In this document: piece by piece, positions 24,701 to 35,200 of the stretch | How the letters are laid out: the number at the start of each line of letters is the position of its first letter | Numbering within the stretch: the first letter of the stretch is position 1 | Assembly (NCBI RefSeq): GCF_021917145.1 | Contig: NC_061062.1 | Coordinates: forward strand, 2,740,247 to 2,804,246 | DNA: 64,000 bases | Reading direction: 5' to 3' | Source of the DNA: Hypomesus transpacificus | Taxonomy: Eukaryota; Chordata; Actinopteri; Osmeriformes; Osmeridae | Program-made: the position numbers and the translations under genes | The notes under the pieces: generated by a model | Told to the model about the DNA's origin: nothing | The model's database searches: none | The model's input: only the letters and a program-made list of their open reading frames with translations

Positions 24701-26238
24701 GCCATCCCGGTAGATCTGTGTTGAGTTCATAAAAATCCCTTTCGTTTTGCAGGCGCAAAGCGTCATACAAGAGGTCGGGATTAGAACCTGCAACCTCTTA
24801 GTCTGCAGTCAAAAGCTCTGACCCGCTGAACTTCCTGTTTTCTCCCTCCCTCAGCAAGAGCATCCCCCAGGGGAAGGGTCCTCTGCCGCCCCTGCAGCCC
24901 GCTCCCGCCCCCCAATCCCCAAATGCGGGGATCTCATCATCGCCCTGGAGCACAAGGCAAACGCGGAGAAGCTGCTGGTGACCGTGGTGGTGGCCAGGGA
25001 CATCCCCGACAAGGAGCGCAGCGGGATGGACTCCTGGCAGGTGCACGTGGTCCTCCTCCCAGCCAAGAAACAGCGGCATAAAACCTCCGTCCAGAAGGGG
25101 GCGCTGCCCCACTTCAACGAAACCTTCCGCTTCTCCCGCGTGGAGCAGGCCGACCTGGCGGTGTCGGCCTTGAGGTTCCGACTGTACGCCCTGGGGGGGC
25201 GGATGTCCCGGGAGAAGATGATGGGGGAGAGGGTGCTTCGTCTGGCGGGTTTGAACCCTGAAGGGGGCGTGACTGAGACCACTCTGGTGCTGGAGCCTCG
25301 CAGCAACATGAAGGTAAGGCCACAGCTGGTGGGTGTTGCTCAGCGGTTAGAGCATTTGACGGCAGAGGGAGCGAGAGCTCACAGGTTCAGATTCCCCCTG
25401 TGTGTCTGACCTGTTTTTATGAAAGCAAACTGCTTAATGAATACATGATTATTATTACGGCTATACCATGACAGCACAGGCTCACTGGAGCATCGCAAAG
25501 TTTATCACCTTCTCACCTTCGATATTCTAACGTTGTCATGGTGTCCGTCAGAGTGTGGACTCTCAGCTGAGCCTGTCTGGGGTGTCCCAGAGCGACAGTG
25601 CGTCTTCGACTCAGTCTCTGACTCACGGGGGGGTCCCAGAGCTGCTGGTGGGCCTGACCTACAACGCCACTACAGGACGCATGTCTGTGGAGCTCATCAA
25701 GGGCAGCCACTTCCGCAACCTGGCCATCAACAGGCCCCCCGGTAAGCCCCCTTAAGCACACACACACACACACACCAAACACACAAAAACACACACACGG
25801 AAACACACACACCACACAGAGACACTCAGACCACAGAAACACACACATAGAAACACTCACACACGCACATAAACACTGTCATATTTCACGACATGGCGCC
25901 TCCTTCCACTCTGGTTTCCGACAGACACGTACGGGAAGTTGACCCTGCTGAACTCGGTGGGCCAGGAGATCTCTCGCTGCAAGACGTCGGTGCGCCGAGG
26001 CCAGCCCAACCCCGTCTACAAGGAGACGTTCGTCTTCCAGGTGGCTCTGTTCCAGCTGTCAGACGTCACCCTCATGGTGTCCATCTACAACCGGCGCAGC
26101 ATGAAGCGCAAGGAGATGGTGGGCTGGATCGCCCTGGGCCAGAACAGCAGCGGAGAAGAGGAACAGCTACACTGGCAGGACATGAAGGAGGGTCGCGGCC
26201 AGCAGGTCTGCCGCTGGCACGTGCTTCTGGAGGCCTGA
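12790..26238 (+). CDS. syt16: Synaptotagmin-16 (synaptotagmin XIV-related C2 protein)
   Basis: Calcium-independent C2-tandem protein of the synaptotagmin 14/16 group, thought to act in membrane trafficking. Coding exons: 12790-12802, 19148-19327, 21955-22167, 23227-23549, 24855-25313, 25552-25741, 25925-26238. They join in phase to give 563 aa. Exon 1 has only 13 coding bases (M-A-S-D plus one base); exon 2 continues with [15 protein letters not shown] and a hydrophobic segment at residues about 10-30, followed by NKKLCF, a likely N-terminal membrane anchor. Exons 3-4 encode an acidic, Ser-rich linker. C2A is at about 265-395 ([20 protein letters not shown]) and C2B at about 420-560 ([40 protein letters not shown]). 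Loop 3 of both C2 domains lacks the Asp cluster needed for calcium. SYT16 rather than SYT14 is called mainly from the snapc1/hif1a neighbourhood. Confidence 0.92.
14180..14475 (+). repeat. 46-bp G-rich minisatellite in syt16 intron 1
   Basis: Six copies of a unit starting GAGGATGATGAAGGG begin at 14204, 14250, 14296, 14341, 14387 and 14433, a spacing of 45-46 bp. Each copy carries several G4-G6 runs, so the + strand could form G-quadruplexes. Confidence 0.92.
15258..15431 (-). mobile_element. Full-length tRNA-derived SINE
   Basis: On the minus strand the element has the tRNA-like head (ATGGCTGAGCGGTGAGGGAG, B-box GGATCGATTCC) and ends in CGCTCTGGATAAATGTAAA. GTTAGTT lies on both sides (15251-15257 and 15432-15438), a probable 7-bp target-site duplication. 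Same family as 1-127 and 20198-20377. Confidence 0.85.
16320..16372 (+). repeat. CA microsatellite
   Basis: Interrupted (CA)n with TACA interruptions in syt16 intron 1. Confidence 0.85.
16756..17044. mobile_element. Non-autonomous hAT-like transposon (MITE)
   Basis: A 289-bp element starts GTCACGACG and ends GGCTGTGGCCGTGA(C), with complementary GTCACG/CGTGAC ends. CATCATGT is repeated at 16748-16755 and 17045-17052, an 8-bp target duplication if the final C belongs to the flank, or 7 bp if it belongs to the element. An 8-bp duplication fits hAT transposons. The A-rich interior has no coding capacity and the layout resembles a repeat common in teleosts. Confidence 0.8.
17540..17666 (+). repeat. 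GT microsatellite cluster
   Basis: Interrupted (GT)n with GAGT interruptions and a short alternating GC stretch (GGCGCGCGCATGCGTG) at about 17584-17600, in syt16 intron 1. The purine-pyrimidine alternation could favour Z-DNA. Confidence 0.85.
18390..18602 (+). repeat. CT-rich low-complexity tract
   Basis: Pyrimidine-rich sequence with two partial repeats of a TCTCTTTCTTCTCCTATCTTGTTCACTGACTCC-like unit (given here only as an approximate consensus shorter than 20 bases: CTTGTTCACTGACTCC). Within syt16 intron 1. Confidence 0.7.
19355..19475 (+). repeat. GGA-rich low-complexity tract
   Basis: Purine-only repeat of GGAGGAGGAGG and GGGTAGAGGGA units just after syt16 exon 2 (donor at 19328). It may form triplex or quadruplex DNA. 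Confidence 0.85.
20085..20193 (+). repeat. CA microsatellite cluster
   Basis: Interrupted CA/CATA repeats immediately before the SINE at 20198-20377, in syt16 intron 2. Confidence 0.8.
20198..20377 (-). mobile_element. tRNA-derived SINE
   Basis: Same family and orientation as 15258-15431, with the TCGCTCTGGATAAATG tail and a decayed B-box (GGTTTGATTCCC on the minus strand). AGATACA on both sides (20191-20197, 20386-20392) may be a target duplication, though the flank is itself repetitive. Confidence 0.8.
21165..21226 (+). repeat. CA microsatellite
   Basis: (CA)n with CG interruptions in syt16 intron 2. Confidence 0.85.
21640..21865 (+). repeat. CTCCT-rich low-complexity tract
   Basis: Pyrimidine-rich stretch built of TCCTCTC and TTCTCCTC units, about 90 bases before the syt16 exon 3 acceptor at 21953-21954. 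Long ORFs through it are compositional artefacts. Confidence 0.8.
22177..22268 (+). repeat. CA microsatellite after syt16 exon 3
   Basis: Interrupted (CA)n begins ten bases after the exon 3 donor at 22168. A second short CA run lies at about 22717-22738. Confidence 0.8.
24121..24190 (+). repeat. GT microsatellite
   Basis: (GT)n with TTTG interruptions in syt16 intron 4. Confidence 0.8.
24740..24832 (-). mobile_element. tRNA-derived SINE fragment in syt16 intron 4
   Basis: The minus strand reads TTCAGCGGGTCAGAGCTTTTGA (A-box region, here described, 22 bases shortened to its core AGCGGGTCAGAGCTTT) and GGTTCTAATCCC (B-box). It ends a few bases before the exon 5 polypyrimidine tract. Diverged; not a cloverleaf tRNA. 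Confidence 0.65.
25325..25412 (+). mobile_element. tRNA-derived SINE fragment in syt16 intron 5
   Basis: A-box-like GCTCAGCGGTTAGAGCATTT and B-box-like GGTTCAGATTCC lie directly after the exon 5 donor. Related to the copy at 6801-6900. Confidence 0.7.
25755..25875 (+). repeat. CA microsatellite in syt16 intron 6
   Basis: Interrupted CA repeats fill most of the short intron between 25742 and 25924. Confidence 0.8.
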
Positions 26239-28193
26239 CGACCAGGGCGGGGTCAGGAGAGGTGGACAGGGAAGAATGTAGTCCCCACAACCCTGTTGGT
26301 TTACTCTCACACCTGTCTCTGGATGTTACAGGGCTGTTGGTCTGCTCTCACACCTGTCTCTGGATGCTACAGGGCTGTTGGTTTACTCTCACACCTGTCT
26401 CTGGATGTTACAGGGCTCCATCCTCTCATTCGGCTGCCCCAGACGATGGTTTACATTATCTGTGGGCGAAGTTTTGTAAAAACGGACAGAGCAAAGAAAT
26501 CAGGTGAAAAAAAGAAATCATGCAGTCATGATGACTCAGTTTTGAAAGATCTTTACGTTTAAACCTGTGAAATGAATAATGACAAATGATCACAGTGGAT
26601 CTACGTTTCACTGTCAAATATCTAGTTATTGTAAGTAGTGGGAGAGTAGTCTGCACCGACTACAGTTTGAAAATGTCAAAGATTGTTTGGGCAAAAGTAC
26701 TGTTATGTAAAAATGTTGGTTCAATGATGGTTTTATAGATTTCGGAATCAAAGACTCGTTCACCTTCCCCACATTCAGTCACTAAAATACTGGTCTGCTA
26801 CCTCCCTGTTCTCAATCCTCTGCCCCCCCCCCTCCTCCTCCTCTGTCTCACCAGAAGGACTGGCAGCTCAGCAGACCTTGCCCTCATTTGACGAGAACAT
26901 CTGCCCTCCCTGACAGTCTGTGTATCAGACGAGGTATGATGAAGCAGTAGGCCCTTTCTTAGCGCCTAAGCAATGTATTCCCTGGGCAAAGCTTATTTAA
27001 ACACCCATCAATGCTGAGCTGAAAAGAAGCTTTAAATATCTCAGTGCAGCTGTTAATAACATGCGATGAATTACCCTGGCAGTGTGTGATTTTTGGGTGG
27101 TAATTGGTGCTTACGGTCCTTGGACTCCACAGCCTGATGATGCTAATGCTTCGGCTCTTGGCCCAGCTTCTCTTGGCTTCATTGAATCATATGGCAGCCG
27201 TTGCACTGAGTGATTACATTTGTTTATGTAGCTAGTCAACCTCCAACCCCCCTAGGGTCATCGTCACAGTTTAACACGGAGGAGGATGCTGAAGGGGTTC
27301 TGTACTGGAACAGCAGAGGGAGGCAAGGTCTGCTGCCCCTTTTTAAGGAATTGAATTTGCAACCTTTAGAATTGATTTGATAAAGTAGGTCAATCAAATG
27401 ACTCGATTTACTTTGAAATGACCCCCGTATAGAACCACATGTGACCCCTTACCAAGTTAATTTCCAACGATTAATCACTCCACCTCAAAGTGATTGGCAG
27501 GGATTGCTTTGACAAATACTTAATTTATCTTTGATGCTGCTGAAACCTTCTTTGAAAAGAGGGGGGAGCAATCGTCTGTCAATGTTTTCATTCCTATCCA
27601 AGATTAAAACTACTTAATTCATCTTCAAGTGAGAACAACATGCCACCATTTTTTGAGTGTGCAGAGATTTACTATGCCCGTAATGTTCATCAGAGTGAGA
27701 CCACTGTATGTAACAGATGTCATGCTTTTACAGGAAGAGCCTATGTTGTTTTAATGACTTGATAGTTAATAGTTGTTCCCCATATTCACAAGTTCAATTT
27801 ATATATTTGATTGTTATGTACTATATTTAATACACATATTTTCATGTATTTATGCATGTCGAGAGTTGCTGTACATAATCCTTATATATTTTTGAAACGC
27901 TTAGTGTACCTGTAATAAACCAGTGAGTTTTACTGCATGCTTATCTAAAACTACAAGTCTGACAGTCTGATGAAGTTAAGTGCCTGTAATGTAAGGATGA
28001 TGTGTATCCATTTATGGAGGGAAATCTAGCATGTGATGCCTATACTTTGGTGTTCCTCTGAATGCAGTTGTAGGATTGCAATTGCATGCATAAACATTTG
28101 ATCTTTTAATGTTTACATGGTGCTTGGAAAACGCATGTAAAAAAAAAAGAGGCACAGATCACTTTTGCACACAGGTTTGTTCTTGACAATAAA
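26239..28193 (+). other. syt16: syt16 3'UTR with poly(A) signals
   Basis: Non-coding sequence after the syt16 stop. AATAAA occurs at 27914-27919 and 28188-28193, giving a 3'UTR of 1.7 or 1.95 kb. It contains a 41-bp tandem repeat (26293-26415). The sequence becomes AT-rich toward the end, as usual for a long 3'UTR. Confidence 0.6.
26293..26415 (+). repeat. 41-bp tandem repeat, three copies, in syt16 3'UTR
   Basis: Copies of a unit beginning CTGTTGGTTTACTCTCACAC start at 26293, 26334 and 26375. Each ends in a TTACAGGG-like sequence. Copies differ by only a few bases, so the expansion is recent. Confidence 0.9.
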
Positions 28194-29572
28194 AGGATTG
28201 CTGTTATGTTAGATGTCTGACCGTTTGCTCTTTGAATCTCACTCAGCTTCAGCCAAGTGTTGGATTTTTAGTTCTAATAGGTTGGCCAAAATGCTCCAAG
28301 GAAATCACAGACACACGATTAGAGGCGATTAAGAATACAATCTTGCGATTCCAAGGATGAGTAGATCTGACATATGCTTGATTGGGTTAATTCCGGGTAT
28401 TAGCGAAATAAATATGAGATGCAGCTGCCCATGTTTACCAACATCAAATCGTGTGTACAACTGCTTTCCACAAACGTGGGTGATTTAATTGATTTGATAG
28501 CATACACCACTCGTCCAGAAAGATGTCGATACAGGTTTTGGCTCCAACACCGCGCCAAACGTATAGTGAGGTTTGGAAACCAAGGAGAGCATTGAGAGGA
28601 TGCAAGAATAATGGAGCCTGATGATGAGGCGTCATCATTGCCTAGTGACTCTCCTAGCAACAGGAAACATCTGCTTCTGTGAGGACCAATGAGGTTTCAG
28701 AATGAATGGTGTTATTGCTTGTTGCACAGGGATATTTTAAGACCCAGGAGTCTGAAGGGATTATTAAAACGGAGATACGGCGACTGGGTGTGAAGCACAA
28801 ACTTCAGGCAAAGCTTGGAGCGGGGATAATTGGCACAGACGGTAAATGTCGCACAGAAGGAAGGTCACTCATTGGACAAGTAAAGAGCGATTCTCACGGG
28901 CAATGTTGAATAGAGCTTTTACCGACTAATTTGGAACGCATTTCATCTGTTGAACATCAGTACTTTAAGGTAATTATCCTAATCGAAATACATTGCTTGC
29001 ATTTGAATGTGTGAACTGTAAACATGTAACCAAATAGCGACCAAAAAAAAACATTTTTTATTAGAAAATGCGTGTCACTTTATTACACAAGTGCGCTAAT
29101 AAAGCCAACTTATCAGTTATTTTTGAAGACGTGCCATTTTACTGTTCACTGCAGGAGCAATTGATTATTTGTTTACAGGTGTGTGTGGGATCAGAATTCC
29201 CTATTGAACGCACATTAGGCATGTGCTTCCCACGCACGCACTCACTTAACCCAGTTTTAAGCGTTTTCAGATCCCCCAAACCTGCCTGCATTTGGCTGTA
29301 TCCCAAGATATCTTATCTTCATCCTTTATGAGCGCCCGTTTTTTATATGACAGCTAGTTTGGTATATGCTGCAGCTACTACAGGAAGCCTATTTGTGGAA
29401 TACAGTTGTGAATGAACCTAAATGTTTCCTGTATGGCCTGACACAAAATGTTATCTATCATATCTGGATTGTGTCGTTATTCCAATTGGTCGTCTCTCTC
29501 CATTGTTCTTTTCAATTTAACTCTCAAAATATTCAAATGTATGCTCACCTACTCTCTTTTCTGATCGTGTAG
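28194..29572. other. Interval between syt16 and the SERTA gene
   Basis: No coding exon with family resemblance is seen. It presumably holds the promoter and any 5' exon of the downstream SERTA gene. Short ORFs on both strands look like chance. Confidence 0.45.
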
Positions 29573-29586
29573 GGGCCCTGACGGCA

Positions 29587-30471
<885 letters not shown>

Positions 30472-31668
30472 CTGTTTTTTTAAATGTTTTTTTATTGCTT
30501 GAATAGGAAGCTGCTCATCAGTGCAGAGTGTGGTTTACTGTGATTTAACCTTCAATTTCACACATAGATGAACCGCAGCCTGAAGGCTTCCCCTTGTAAG
30601 ATTTTCCACAGGTTTGGTCAAGACAGTCGAAATCAAGGTCTGTTGTCCTCAAAGGACGTTTTATTACAGCTTCACTGCCTTTATATGCTGATGTAGGAGA
30701 CTCCATGCAGAACTTTGTTTTTATTGTCGATGCTCATTAAAAATGAGCCTATTCAGGGAAACTCACAGTACAAATAATGCATCTTGCCTTGTTTCGGAAG
30801 GTTTGTATCTGCTGGTATGTTTCTTTTATCATCAGATATGTTCTTGTATATTTATGGAATAACATGTGTTTCTCTAAAATGTCCTAATTCAGAGTGTCAT
30901 CACAAAACCCTCAATTTTGAAACATACATATGCAGAGGTACTGCCGGTGCAATTTAGCTCTTTTGTGTGTGGTGTTTCGCTCTCTTCATAACCCTTTGCT
31001 GCCCTCTGCTGGTCCAGAAGAAGATTTGACCGCATTAGAGATGCTCATCTCATTCATTAGTTACCAAGTTTGAACAGATATGTTTGAACCTCACAGGTGT
31101 TTTACTGATTTATTAACCTGTGTTAAGAAAAGGTTGCAAGTGTTGTTGCTCAGACTCTAATTGCATGCAGTGCGGTAGCTTTGAACTACCTTATTTACCT
31201 TATTTATTTACCTTATTTACAAAAGACTCAGTGCTCCTGTAATGATAACATTACTAACCAGTTATCATGCAGGCTTGCATGATTGCCCAAATCTCATTTG
31301 GTAAAAAAATATGTTTGTTTAGGTTGGCAGAAGACATGCTATGTCAACGCTGACCCAACTGAAGTTTTAATCTAAATGAAATCCTAGCTAGGATGAAAAA
31401 TTGCTCTTTTTCTATGTGGATTCAAGATTTTGTCTCATTTTTCTGTATTTGAGTGAAATATATTCAGTGGGAGAATTGTTTCTTTGTTGCAGATTAATGT
31501 GTAATAACAAAGATCCTTACTGTAAAATAACCTTTTGATCTAAAGGAAAATATTTTACAAGAAATTATATTTTGAGAAAAATGGGCATGTCCCACATACA
31601 TGGATGTCTATTTTGTCAAAACTGGAGAAGATGGCACCGTTTATCTTTGCTGACAATTCATAAATAAA
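30472..31668 (+). other. SERTA gene 3'UTR with poly(A) signal
   Basis: AT-rich non-coding sequence after the stop codon. AATAAA at 31663-31668 is the best end signal, 600 bases before the sgpp1 start. Confidence 0.55.
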
Positions 31669-31859
31669 GTATGTCGATCCTGTCATGTTTTGAATCTCAA
31701 ATCATATAGCAGGATACTGTTTCATAATGAAAACCGTTGTTGTACTGAGGAACCAACATGAGTTCTCTTCATTTTCTACTATAATTCACAATAGGAAACG
31801 GTTAAGCAATGAAATTCGTATATGTATGCTACAGTTCATTACCTATTAGTAAGACATTT

Positions 31860-32283
31860 TTGTGTTTACACCCTTCAAAAACAATGCACAAGCGCGGCCA
31901 CGTTTGAATCCTGAATGCGTCAACCAAGCGTGCGCGCCACTGAGCATTTCATAGATCTGTCAGTAACCGGATACTACTAACGTTACTGAAGATAGCGGGG
32001 CGACACAAATTGAATCTCGTTAGCTAAGTAACGTTGGACACTAACGTTAGAATTTACACGGAATTTACACGTTATCATCTGAAGGAACGGAAAATACCTG
32101 GATTCGAAAGGAGCATACGCTGTATTATACCACTCTTGTTGAACGTGTGTTATGGGAACTCGCTCAACTGAGCACTTTCTGCCATGATGCACGGGTTTCA
32201 TGAATGCTTGGCAGGCTAGCTTTTGGTGCTGACTTACACTATTTTCTGACGAAAAAGAAGCTCGATCTTTCATACTACCACCA
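31860..32283 (+). promoter_or_regulatory. Probable sgpp1 promoter and 5'UTR
   Basis: CpG-bearing sequence (AAGCGCGGCCACG, AAGCGTGCGCGCC) followed by TAACGTTACTGAAG, TTAGCTAAGTAACGTT and CTAACGTTAG. Repeated AACGTTA/TTAGCTA words resemble those near the snapc1 and ppp2r5e 5' ends. No TATA box is evident. Confidence 0.4.
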
Positions 32284-35200
32284 ATGATGGCAAAAACCAC
32301 ATTGTCGCAGGTCGTAGAATTGTTCCATTATTTGCAAGATCCGCACCATGTCGCACGGTTTCAGCAGATCTGCGGGGTGCGCGGGACGTTTTCTAAGAAC
32401 TCAGCGGAGATCAAAGACACTGAGCGGACTCATTTGCACAACAACGGCGTCTCCATCCATCCCACCAGTGAAAGTGACAAATGCACTCTCAGTGGTGGCG
32501 GAGAAGGAGAGGAGACAGAGGGTCTTCGACAGAGGATCTCGAGCGGACTCTCTTTAAAACCAGAGGGACTTGGAAATGTTCCTCAAAATGGAGCAGCGGT
32601 CACACCGGGGTCTGAAAGGTCGGGGCATAGCACGGGCGAAACCGGAGCCCGGGACAGCGTGGAAAATGTTTCAAATAATGTTAATCCGTCTGAGGTGGAG
32701 ATTGGACCTCCGAGTGTCGGTGGAGGGAACCCAAGTGTCTTAGAGAGCACAGTTAAACCCTTGCGTAAGAATTCTCTAACAGGTGATCTGGGACAGGAAT
32801 TCATCATCGAGAACACGTTTTTGTACTACCTATTCACCTTCGGAACCGAATTGGGAAACGAGCTGTTTTATATCACCTTTTTCCCGTTCTTCATATGGAA
32901 CGTGGATGCATATGTTAGCCGGAGACTGGTAGTTGTATGGGTTTGGGTAATGTACCTTGGTCAGTCAACCAAGGATGTGATTCGGTGGGCCAGACCAGCT
33001 TCGCCGCCTGTGGTCAAGGTGGAGATGTTCTATAACTCTGAGTACAGTATGCCCTCTACGCACGCCATGTCGGGAACTGCCATTCCCTTCTCGCTGTTCC
33101 TGCTGACCTACGAGCGTTGGGAGGTATGAGTTCTCTATGTTATCATCACAACAAACTAAGGGGGTTTACTTTTTTCAGTTAGGAAGATGATGAAGTAGGT
33201 TTAAAACGACTTCCCCATTTGGCTTCGGGTTTTTTTCCCTCAAAAAATGAAACTTTTTAAATTGACACTGACTTGTTTCAAAACTGAACAAGGTTTCTGT
33301 TTGATACCTTGTCACATGCAGATATAAACACATTCTTTATCAGAAGGCAAGCATCCAGCCTCAGCTTTAGATGCCCAGTGAATGCAACAGTCCACCACTG
33401 TTATCTGAACTCCCCAGTCATACCATTCTTTTGTAACAGAATAGTTTTATCTTGACAAAAAGCTGCTACTCGAATCACGCCTTGAGTCCAGGGGAAGAAT
33501 AGTCATCCTCAGCAGTACTGGCTTGTATCTACCGGTGTGGAAGATAAGAGAATAGCATGTCTCCTGCAGGGCTGCTGATAAGCTACTGGAAGTTAAAGCT
33601 TCTCTCTTCTGTGAACCAGAGACAGTAAATCAGAGTCTGTGCGTCTGCTTCAGGGTGGACAGTTTGACAGTTGGTCAACTGGATGTCGGCCACCGATCTC
33701 ACCACATGAGTTTTCCAAATGTGGCTGGGACCCGTTTTTAAACATTCAAATTAATTTAAACAGTCTTGGACTTCAAATAGTGAAACCAACTGTGATGTTT
33801 GTTTAAAGGAGACTCTTTAACCTCATGTAATATCAGATGGTGCTCACCACTTGACCATTCTAGTCCAAATGCCCTCTACTTCCTACACAGCTGTGCTTGA
33901 CAGATGTGAGAGGTGTGTGCAGCTGCAGGGTGTGTCCCTCAAAACCCCTCCTGCTTGCCGTAGCCATGCTGAATAACCACTGCTGACTTGCCTGAACAGA
34001 GCAAGAATTTGGGATGTTTCACAGATGCCTCCCACTACACACACACACACACACACACACTCTGGGTCTGTGTAGGATAGTAATAAGAGCCAGATGGTTC
34101 TCTGAGGGCTCTGGAAGAAGAGCATTACTAAAGGAAAGGCAAAGACAGCTCTCAGAAACGTAGCATGGCTCTCTACCCCTGGGATTTGTGTACAGGCAGG
34201 ATCGATCACAGTCCAGCTACACAAACGTTACCAAGTTGAATTTGCAACACTTGATCGCCAGAAGTAAAAACAATGTTAAAGTTCTGCTCAGTGAAGGGGA
34301 ATGTGAGAATCAGAAAGTAAGAACTAGATGGTCTAAAACAGTGGTCTTTAGCCCTGGTCCGAGGGACCCAGTGTCCTGCATGTTCTAGATGTTTCCCTGC
34401 TGCAGCACACCTGCTTCAAATGAATGGGTCATTATCCAGGCTTGATGACCACTGGTTTAAAGTGCCAGCTATCCAGAAGACCACAGAGGACACTGCATAT
34501 CTGGCATGCAACGCTTGCCAATTAGAGGCTAGAGGCACGAGTCGACCTCACACAGCCTCCTAGAGGCTAGAGGCACGAGTCGACCTCACAGCCTCCTAGA
34601 GGCTAGAAGCACGAGTCGACCTCAGACAGCCTCCTAGAGGCTAGAGGCACAAGTCGACCTCAGACAGCCTCTTAGAGGCTAGAAGCACGAGTCGACCTCA
34701 CACAGCCTCCTAGAGGCTAGAAGCACGAGTTGACCTCACACAGCCTCCTAGAGGCTGGCACAAGTAGACCTCAGACAGCCTCCTAGAGGCTAGAAGCACG
34801 AGTCAACCTTAGACAGCCTCCTAGAGGCTGGCACAAGTAGACCTCAGACAGCCTCCTAGAGGCTAGAAGCACGAGTCAACCTTAGACAGCCTCCTAGAGG
34901 CTAGAGGCACGAGTCGACCTCACAGCCTCCTAGAGGCTAGAAGCACAAGTCGACCTCAGACAGCCTCCTAGAGGCAGGCAAGAGTCAACCTCACAGTCAC
35001 GTCAGCAGAACAGCTGGGGAAGTGGACGTCCAGCCAGACGAGCATGCCAGCACAGCTGACTCTTCAGGGTCACTCCATCTCTGCAGATAGGCTGTGTTTA
35101 CCCCCACTGCTCATTTGGTCTGGGTTGCCAAGGATACCCAGTGGTTACTCCCTTAAAGGCAACACAGGGCATCCCTTACACCCATATTGACCGTGAGAAT

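Noticed and set aside
26850..26925. Possible alternative terminal exon of syt16 after a CTCACCAG acceptor-like site
   Set aside because: syt16 already ends with the family-typical C terminus at 26238; the downstream reading has no family match.
28400..28909. ORFs on both strands upstream of the SERTA gene considered as its first exon
   Set aside because: No resemblance to SERTAD4 N termini and no donor in the required phase that I could support.
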